Source of the DNA: Bordetella parapertussis
Lineage (GTDB): Bacteria > Pseudomonadota > Gammaproteobacteria > Burkholderiales > Burkholderiaceae_B
Length of the DNA: 64,000 nucleotides
Reading direction: 5' to 3'
NCBI GenBank assembly: GCA_945895265.1
Contig: CAMDEF010000003.1
Location: 104,587-168,586, forward strand
Shown here: positions 58,710 to 64,000 of the stretch, piece after piece
Position numbering within the stretch: position 1 is the first letter of the stretch
How the letters are laid out: each line of letters starts with the position of its first letter
Notes under the pieces: generated by a model
Told to the model about the DNA's origin: nothing
The model's database searches: none
The model's input: the letters and a program-made list of their open reading frames with translations, nothing else
Position numbers and translations under genes: made by a program

Positions 58710-59681
58710 ATGTCAAAAAAATTAATAGTTAACGTGCTTGCAGTGCTCAGTGCGTTCATCATTGCACCGGCCTCGGCACAAGTTTCAACCTATCCAAACA
58801 AACCGATTGCGCTGGTGGTGCCGTATGCACCGGGTGGCAGCACCGACATTACCGCTAGACTGATTGCCGAGCACCTTTCGAAGCGGCTGGGGCAACAAGT
58901 TGTAGTCGAAAATCGCGCAGGTGCGGGTGGCAACATCGGTGCTAATGTGGTGGCACAGTCTGCCCCGGATGGCTATACGCTGTTGATGGCACCTAGTAGC
59001 TTGGTGGCGAATATTTCGTTGTACAAATCGCTTCCGTATGATCTGCGTAAAGATTTAGAGCCGATTTCACGTATCGCCATGATTCCAAATGTTTTGGTGA
59101 TTGGTGCGGATTCTAAAATCAATACTTTTGCCGAATTTATCGCAGCGGCCAAAGCAGCTAAACCACCGTTGAATTATGGCTCGGCCGGCAGCGGCTCAAG
59201 CCAGCATCTGGCGGCTGCTCTATTTGCTAATTCGATCAAAATTGAAATGGGGCATATTCCTTATAAGGGTGGTGCGCCAGCGCTGGTCGATTTGATGGGA
59301 GGGCGCCTAGATGCCGTGTTTGCACCGCTTGTTGAGGTCTTGCCTTTTATTCAGGGCAAAAAGTTGAAGGCGCTAGCGGTGACAACTCCTACGCGTTCGT
59401 TTGCGTTACCCGACGTACCAACGGTGGCAGAGACCTTTCCTGGTTTTGATATCACGCTGTGGAACAGCATCATGACGCGCAGTGGTACACCGCCTGAGAT
59501 TATTGTAAAACTTAACCAAGCCATTCAGAGTGTATTGGCGCAACCCGAGGTGCTACAAACCTTGCGTACACAAGGTTCAAATCCTTCTGGAAACACAATA
59601 GATGACTTCAAGAAATTGATCGCGCAAGAAGTTCCTAAATGGGCTGAAATCATCAAGCTTTCAGGGGCTGAAACGCAATAG
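58710..59681 (+). CDS. Bug/TctC-family solute-binding protein
   Basis: 323 residues; signal peptide ends PASAQ (about 24). YPNKPIALVVPYAPGGSTDITARLIAEHL and GAGGNIGANVVAQSAPDGYTLLM are Bug hallmarks. GGAGAG precedes the start. A monocistronic unit between tonB and a hairpin at 59714-59735; the 201-bp gap before it holds only promoter-like AT-rich sequence. Ligand unknown, no permease nearby. Confidence 0.93.
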   Translation: MSKKLIVNVLAVLSAFIIAPASAQVSTYPNKPIALVVPYAPGGSTDITARLIAEHLSKRLGQQVVVENRAGAGGNIGANVVAQSAPDGYTLLMAPSSLVANISLYKSLPYDLRKDLEPISRIAMIPNVLVIGADSKINTFAEFIAAAKAAKPPLNYGSAGSGSSQHLAAALFANSIKIEMGHIPYKGGAPALVDLMGGRLDAVFAPLVEVLPFIQGKKLKALAVTTPTRSFALPDVPTVAETFPGFDITLWNSIMTRSGTPPEIIVKLNQAIQSVLAQPEVLQTLRTQGSNPSGNTIDDFKKLIAQEVPKWAEIIKLSGAETQ

Positions 59682-59713
59682 GACCCTCACGAAGGCTGTC
59701 AGCAACCTAAACC

Positions 59714-59735
59714 CCACGGCATATTTTTGCTGTGG
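59714..59735. terminator. Hairpin between convergent Bug and methyltransferase-fold genes
   Basis: CCACGGC (59714-59720) pairs with GCTGTGG (59729-59735) with one G-U pair, loop ATATTTTT. Lies 33 bp after the Bug stop and 14 bp after the opposing gene's stop, so it may end transcription from both sides. No strong U tract. Confidence 0.45.
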
Positions 59736-59748
59736 TAATTAGGCGAAG

Positions 59749-60471
59749 CTAGCCTTGCATCCAAAGCATTAAGCCGTCAACCCATGACTTTGCTTGAAGT
59801 TTCAGTTGTTGTTCAACCCGCACAGCACGTGCGTACAGTTGATCGAAATCGATAGAGGGTGATTGCTTAAAGGCGATGGCAACGATATTGCTATCGTGAA
59901 CCTCGGGTAACCAAGCGACGGCGCTAAAAGACTGTTCAATGGCCTCTAGATTGTGACTGTGATTGTCTCGATCACAGAAAATATTGACGGTCATGATGCC
60001 AGTATCGGTTAAGCAGTCGGCGCAGGCTGCGTAAAACTCTGGTGAATTTAGTGTGGGCTCGATTGCTTGGGCATCATATAAGTCGACCTGCAGCACGTCG
60101 CAAGAAGAATGATTTGACGGGTCGTTAACGTAATCCCAAGCATCGATTGCGTGTACTGACAGTCGTTGATCGTTTAACGGCAGCGCAAAGTGAGTGTGGC
60201 ATTGAGTGATGACAGCAGCGTCTAGCTCGATGGCTGTTGTACGCGCAGCAGGGTAGTGGTAGTAGCAAAACTTTGTGAGCGCCCCTGCACCCAGACCTAG
60301 TTGCACAATATGCATGGGTTGTTCAATGAATAAGGTCCAGAGCATCATTTGCTGGATGTATTCAAACTCAAGCGCAAGCTGATCATCAAGCCGCATCGCA
60401 CCCTGAATAATACGAGTGCCAAAATGTAAGTTTCGAACGCCGTCTTGCTCTGAAATATTAGGTTTGCTCAT
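59749..60471 (-). CDS. Spermidine-synthase-like SAM-dependent methyltransferase-fold protein
   Basis: 240 residues. Motif I is VQLGLGAGALTKFCYYHYP (about 56-74) with the acidic end of strand 2 in AIELDAAV; CDVLQVDLYDAQAIEP resembles the DxxD loop of aminopropyltransferases; YAACADCLTDTGIMTVNIF follows. It lacks the N-terminal beta-barrel of true SpeE. Such short homologues are common and uncharacterised in proteobacteria. It stands alone. Whether it binds decarboxylated SAM or SAM is not clear. Confidence 0.8.
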   Translation of the reverse strand: MSKPNISEQDGVRNLHFGTRIIQGAMRLDDQLALEFEYIQQMMLWTLFIEQPMHIVQLGLGAGALTKFCYYHYPAARTTAIELDAAVITQCHTHFALPLNDQRLSVHAIDAWDYVNDPSNHSSCDVLQVDLYDAQAIEPTLNSPEFYAACADCLTDTGIMTVNIFCDRDNHSHNLEAIEQSFSAVAWLPEVHDSNIVAIAFKQSPSIDFDQLYARAVRVEQQLKLQAKSWVDGLMLWMQG

Positions 60472-60522
60472 GAGAGCATCTTACGATATTTCTTCAGAAT
60501 GGCTGAGTCTTGTGGTTGCTAT

Positions 60523-61485
60523 TCACTGACGATTTGGCATCTGTAGCTTAAAAAGCCGCACAGCATTTTTATACGCCACTTGTTCGAGTGTGGCGGGTGT
60601 CAGGTAGGCAAGCAGTTGCTCTCGTTGCTCTTGAATAATTTCGTCGTAACGTTTTTCTAAGCCACAACAGGTATCCGAGCCCAACATCACTTGTGTTGGA
60701 CACTCTTCAATAAGATTTTTCCAAGCGGGTTTGAGGCCATTGGGTGTGTAGATCTTTCCATCGCCTAAGTTTGTGCTTGTACTTGCGTGCACCGGGCCGC
60801 CCGCTGAAAGTTCACACATAATATTCTTGCTTTGTTGAAAGAATTGTCTGAGATCGTCGGGACGTGCTTGTGGCAGGCAGTGTGACAAGATCGTCGTGAC
60901 TTGTGGAAATTCACTAGACAGGCGCAATAAGTCTTCTTTAAAAGTTTCGTTCATTCCGGCGTGAACTTGTATAAAGGCACCGTAGCGATTCGCGAGTTCA
61001 TAGGCTTGCCGCATCATCGGGCTGTCAAGCCTAAAACGCCGTCTAAATTCTGGTCTTGGTGACGAGAAATAATTATCAGTGTGCAGTTCGCCAAAGCCCT
61101 TGATGCTGCCATCCTTAAAGCCACTTTCGGCAGTTCTAAAAAGACTTTTAAAAATCCACTGATCTGGGTCAGTGAAGCTGCGGCCTTGTCGTAAGATGTC
61201 GACCAATTCACGTTGCCCAATCGCAGGGATGTAGCGATCTTTCAACACCGCACGCATATCGTCATTGAGATAACCGACCGCGCCCGCCCATTGCACGTTG
61301 TTTCGGTCCATCAGTTTTTTAAAATCGCCTGCATAGACCTCGTAATTATGCAGATGCACATCTGCGATGGGTACGGTTTTAGCTAAAGCAATTGAACCTG
61401 GCAGGGGCTGAGCGTGCGCGAGCAGCGCGCAGCAAAACAGCGAACCCCCAAGATACTTCCAGAACGATTTAATGGCTGCTGTCAT
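60523..61485 (-). CDS. Secreted amidohydrolase-fold metal-dependent hydrolase
   Basis: 320 residues; signal peptide SLFCCALLAHAQPLPG, cleavage near 26. The barrel shows VPIADVHLHNYE (HxH near 45-47), IQVHAGMNE, TILSHCLPQARPDDL and MLGSDTCCGLEKRYDE, the metal-binding strands of amidohydrolase-2-type proteins. Probably acts in the periplasm on an amide or a carboxylate ester. It lies 141 bp downstream of the Bug gene on the same strand. Confidence 0.78.
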   Translation of the reverse strand: MTAAIKSFWKYLGGSLFCCALLAHAQPLPGSIALAKTVPIADVHLHNYEVYAGDFKKLMDRNNVQWAGAVGYLNDDMRAVLKDRYIPAIGQRELVDILRQGRSFTDPDQWIFKSLFRTAESGFKDGSIKGFGELHTDNYFSSPRPEFRRRFRLDSPMMRQAYELANRYGAFIQVHAGMNETFKEDLLRLSSEFPQVTTILSHCLPQARPDDLRQFFQQSKNIMCELSAGGPVHASTSTNLGDGKIYTPNGLKPAWKNLIEECPTQVMLGSDTCCGLEKRYDEIIQEQREQLLAYLTPATLEQVAYKNAVRLFKLQMPNRQ

Positions 61486-61626
61486 GGGTGCCGCTGATTC
61501 AAGTTACTGTAAAGATAGGGTAGTGCGCTTGGCAAATCGCACACAGAACGACTATACCTGTCAGGTCAAAGTCAAAAGATAATTTCATCCTGTGTCTAAG
61601 GGATCAAGCTCAAAAGATAGTGTTAA

Positions 61627-62622
61627 TCAGTTTAGTTTTAAATTGAATTTTTCAATCGCTTGAGCAAAAGCCTTTCCTTCAGCTTCAAACGCTGCTTGCA
61701 TTTTGTCGACGGTCATATTCCAAGCCTCAGAACCTGTCGGTTTCATCGCCTCTTGAAACGAGGGTTCGGCAGTCACTTCGGCAGCGGCTTTTCGTAAAAT
61801 TTCAACAACCTCCTTTGGCGTCCCAGCTTTGGTGTACAAAGCCGCCCAGATATCGGTGTAGAGATCTGGATACCCAGACTCTATAAATGTTTTAAGTTCT
61901 GGCATTCTCAGGCTCTTGTCGCGCGCCACCACTCCAATCGCTTTAATCTTTCCGTCTTTTAAATGAGGCCCACCGATACTGTAGGTTGTTGCCATCAGTT
62001 GGATGTCGTCGGCCAATAGGGCGCGAATCATTTCGGGTGAGCTGCGGTAACTAATTTCTTGATAGGGATCACCACCTGCGGTTGCAGAGATTTTTTTTGC
62101 CAAAATCAAGCCTAAATGAGAGGTGCCCAAGACCCCAATGTTCATAGATTTGCCGCGTTCTTTGATCTCTTTCATTAATGAGGGGATGTCTGTCGCTTTG
62201 ACCGAAGCGCTTGCAAACATAATGTAAGGCGCCTGACCTAGTGGCGCGATAGGCGTGAAATCATCAAGGGTATAACCAGCATCCTTAATCACAATCGGGG
62301 TCGTTGCCAAACCGTTAGAGGTATAAAACAACGTATAACCATCGGCTGGAGCATTCAAAACTTTCTTTGTTGCAACCATGGCCTGGCCACCTGTTGCGTT
62401 TTCGATCACTACACTGGTCTTTAAGTTTTTACTCAGCCGCTCTGCAAATACTCTGCCAAGCAAATCAAAAGGTGAGCCTGCACCAAACGGGGTAATGAGC
62501 GTGATGGTTTTGTTTGGGTAGTTGTTAGCCTGCGCAAGTGCGGGCATGGGCATAGCAACGATGACGGACGTTGCAAAGGTTAAAACAAATGAAATGAATA
62601 GGCGGCGTTGGAGTATTGGCAT
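61627..62622 (-). CDS. Bug/TctC-family solute-binding protein
   Basis: 331 residues; leader VLTFATSVIVAMPMPALAQ, cleavage near 30. YPNKTITLITPFGAGSPFDLLGRVFAERL and GGQAMVATKKVLNAPADGYTLFY are the Bug blocks; the usual PPGGxxD reads GAGSPFD here, a change in the ligand-binding loop. Same strand as the isochorismatase-family gene 100 bp upstream, possibly one unit with it and the amidohydrolase. Confidence 0.9.
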   Translation of the reverse strand: MPILQRRLFISFVLTFATSVIVAMPMPALAQANNYPNKTITLITPFGAGSPFDLLGRVFAERLSKNLKTSVVIENATGGQAMVATKKVLNAPADGYTLFYTSNGLATTPIVIKDAGYTLDDFTPIAPLGQAPYIMFASASVKATDIPSLMKEIKERGKSMNIGVLGTSHLGLILAKKISATAGGDPYQEISYRSSPEMIRALLADDIQLMATTYSIGGPHLKDGKIKAIGVVARDKSLRMPELKTFIESGYPDLYTDIWAALYTKAGTPKEVVEILRKAAAEVTAEPSFQEAMKPTGSEAWNMTVDKMQAAFEAEGKAFAQAIEKFNLKLN

Positions 62623-62722
62623 GATTACCTCGGTTGTGATTTTAAATTCTATTAATTTGGCGTTTTTTTTATGCTAATAGAGGACTAGGGGTGCAGATTA
62701 AATTTTTTATACGAATACACAG

Positions 62723-63412
62723 CTATGAGTGAATATTTAATTTTTTTTGATGCAACCATCTGGCGACTTCTTGTTGGTTTAACACGTCTGCGTACTTAAG
62801 AGCCATATCTGTTAGGTTTGCATAGTGATAGCTTTCGTGTTTGTCTGCCACACATTCTAACGGCACGATTGTGCGATAGCCGCGTGACAGACTTTCAACC
62901 GCCGAGGCTCTGACACAACCTGATGTTGAGCCACCGGTTAGGATGACAGTATCGATTTTGTACCAAGTTAATAAGGATGGTAACTGCGTTTCAAAAAATA
63001 CTGAAGGCATTTTTTTTGTGATGAAGACGTCTTTATCGTGATTGACAAGAAGTCTTTCGTCTAGCGATGCACGCTCTGACCCCTGCTTGATGTTTTGAAG
63101 TGAGTCTGCGTCGTCGCTGCGGGTACCCCAGACTCCGGCGTCGTGGCCCGAGGCAGAATAGGACACGCTAGTCCAGATGACGGGCCAGTTCAGCTGTCTA
63201 AATAGTTCAGCAAGCGTATTGATATGGGCAATTTGATATGGGTCAGTCGTGTAGGCGGTTGAAAAAAGATCTGGCCGAGTGTATGCCTTCTGCAGGTCGA
63301 TATTAATGAGTGCTGCCTTTGTGCCAAACCCAAACGCCTTGCGCTTAGGGTTTCCCATAATGTCTTGAAAGATTTCCTTTGCTGTCTGACGACTTTCAAT
63401 CATAATGACCAA
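62723..63412 (-). CDS. Isochorismatase-family cysteine hydrolase
   Basis: 229 residues. Catalytic Asp in AALINIDLQKAYTRPDLF (about 34-51), Lys in FITKKMPSVFF (about 131-141), Cys in TGGSTSGCVRASAVESLSRGYR (about 161-182). The spacing and the long N-terminus fit N-carbamoylsarcosine amidohydrolase-like members more than true isochorismatases. It would hydrolyse an amide or ureide in the cytoplasm. A second ATG nine bases into the frame is an alternative start. Confidence 0.87.
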   Translation of the reverse strand: MVIMIESRQTAKEIFQDIMGNPKRKAFGFGTKAALINIDLQKAYTRPDLFSTAYTTDPYQIAHINTLAELFRQLNWPVIWTSVSYSASGHDAGVWGTRSDDADSLQNIKQGSERASLDERLLVNHDKDVFITKKMPSVFFETQLPSLLTWYKIDTVILTGGSTSGCVRASAVESLSRGYRTIVPLECVADKHESYHYANLTDMALKYADVLNQQEVARWLHQKKLNIHS

Positions 63413-63506
63413 GCCTATTTGTGGTGTGGTTTGACTTAAACGAGTCGTTTAGCTTAAGAGATAAAAAAATGAAACGCCGAACCTTTTTACCGGAGTGCGC
63501 GGAAAG

Positions 63507-63526
63507 CCTCGGCCTTTAGGCCGGGG
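63507..63526. repeat. Hairpin near the left end of the IS200/IS605-type element
   Basis: CCTCGGCC and GGCCGGGG form an 8-bp stem with a TTTA loop, within GAAAG...GGATGAATAG. Subterminal imperfect palindromes of this kind mark ends of IS200/IS605 elements. The exact element boundary cannot be fixed because the right end is outside the window. Confidence 0.6.
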
Positions 63527-63568
63527 ATGAATAGCGCGGCCAGCAGCGCTGTCCTAGCTGTTTGCATT

Positions 63569-63596
63569 TTGAACTTGCGGATATACTGTTTATAAT
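63569..63596 (+). promoter_or_regulatory. Promoter of tnpB
   Basis: TTGAAC (63569-63574) and a perfect TATAAT (63591-63596) with a 16-nt spacer. The ATG at 63603 begins six bases after the -10 element, so the transcript would start at or next to the start codon. Confidence 0.65.
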
Positions 63597-63602
63597 TACA
63601 GT

Positions 63603-64000
63603 ATGCGGCGACTTCAAGCCTACAAATTCGAGCTACGCCAAAATGGTGAACAAGCACGCAAGATGCGTCAGTTCGCTGGGGCGTGTCGGTTCGTCTACAA
63701 CAGGGCGCTCGCCTTGCAGAAGGCGAGGCGCGAGGTTGGCGAAAAGCATCTTGGCTATGCCTCCCTGTGCAAGTACCTGACCGAATGGCGTCGCAGCGTC
63801 GAAACACCTTGGCTCAAAGAAGCGCACTCGCAAATCGCCCAGCAGGCGCTTAAGGACTTAGAGCGTGCCTACAAGAATTTCTTCGAGAAACGCGCAGCAT
63901 TCCCTCGGTTTAAAAAGCGAGGTCAATATGACCGATTTCGCTTTCCGCAAGCAATTACGTTAGACAACTCCAACGGACGCATCAAACTGCCCAAACTTGG
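63603..64000 (+). CDS. tnpB: TnpB / IS605 OrfB-type RNA-guided endonuclease, 5' part
   Basis: 132 codons visible, cut by the window end. MRRLQAYKFELRQNGEQ, then FAGACRFVYNRALALQKAR, HSQIAQQALKDLERAYKNFFEKRAAFPRFKKRG and FRFPQAITLD are the N-terminal blocks of the OrfB/TnpB family (helix-turn-helix OrfB_IS605 region). Full members have a RuvC nuclease domain and are guided by an omega RNA from the element's right end; neither part is in view. No tnpA is present on the left, so it may be a tnpB-only element. Confidence 0.88.
   Translation, partial: MRRLQAYKFELRQNGEQARKMRQFAGACRFVYNRALALQKARREVGEKHLGYASLCKYLTEWRRSVETPWLKEAHSQIAQQALKDLERAYKNFFEKRAAFPRFKKRGQYDRFRFPQAITLDNSNGRIKLPKL

Overview
The window looks like a chromosomal segment of a betaproteobacterium of the Burkholderiales, most likely an Alcaligenaceae-type freshwater or soil organism. 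The evidence is five Bug/TctC-type periplasmic binding proteins, a TRAP transporter, several MmgE/PrpD, CaiB and acyl-CoA dehydrogenase genes, and a hemP-led heme operon. This is inference from gene content; no rRNA or tRNA gene was found to fix the taxonomy. Coding density is high, and many neighbouring genes overlap by 1-16 bases.

Left part (1-13.9 kb, almost all minus strand). An FAD amine/amino-acid oxidase (cut by the window edge) sits 4 nt downstream of a 2-oxoglutarate/Fe(II) dioxygenase. Then comes a four-gene overlapping photolyase operon, in transcription order: class-I-like photolyase, a 55-residue DUF2256 zinc-finger-like protein, a DASH cryptochrome carrying sixteen 9-bp repeats in its linker, and an Fe-S (6-4)-type photolyase. 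Upstream of it lie an MmgE/PrpD protein, an acyl-CoA dehydrogenase, an enoyl-CoA hydratase and a class III CoA-transferase, which look like an organic-acid/CoA catabolic set. A TerC-family membrane protein with a convincing yybP-ykoY (Mn2+) riboswitch follows, then a metallo-beta-lactamase-fold hydrolase.

Middle (14-39 kb). A TRAP transporter (dctPQM-like) lies next to a tartrate-type dehydrogenase, an ICL/PEP-mutase-family lyase and an amidase. A LysR regulator is divergent from a long plus-strand run: OYE-type FMN/Fe-S oxidoreductase, MBL hydrolase, two Bug proteins, two MmgE/PrpD proteins, a second MBL hydrolase, another Bug protein and an iron alcohol dehydrogenase broken by one amber codon. 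Converging on it is a nitrogen-catabolism set: nitrilase-family amidohydrolase, M20 carbamoylase/allantoate amidohydrolase and diaminopropionate ammonia-lyase. A D-aminoacylase is divergent from this set.

Metal region (39-58.5 kb). phoX with a good Pho box is followed by a zinc-starvation cluster: small secreted/membrane protein, coiled-coil porin, ZnuA-like protein, CobW GTPase, DUF1007 and a NicO-type transporter with a His-rich loop. Then come a convergent Fur-family gene (probable zur), and a divergent small His-rich membrane protein with znuC-znuB-znuA. The same 16-bp palindrome, TGATA-N6-TATCA, occurs in front of both zinc operons and zur, which ties them into one regulon. A Fur box then heads a complete heme-uptake operon: hemP, TonB-dependent receptor, hmuS, hmuT, hmuU, hmuV and tonB.

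Right end (58.6-64 kb). Two more Bug proteins, a spermidine-synthase-like methyltransferase-fold protein, a secreted amidohydrolase and an isochorismatase-family hydrolase are followed by the 5' part of an IS200/IS605-type tnpB with its own promoter and an upstream hairpin.

The most unusual signals are several simple tandem arrays: 9-bp coding, 8-bp intergenic, 41-bp copies of the zur 3' end, and a C11 tract before hmuS. Also notable are the compact photolyase/DUF2256 operon and the zinc regulon with an uncharacterised His-rich small membrane protein.
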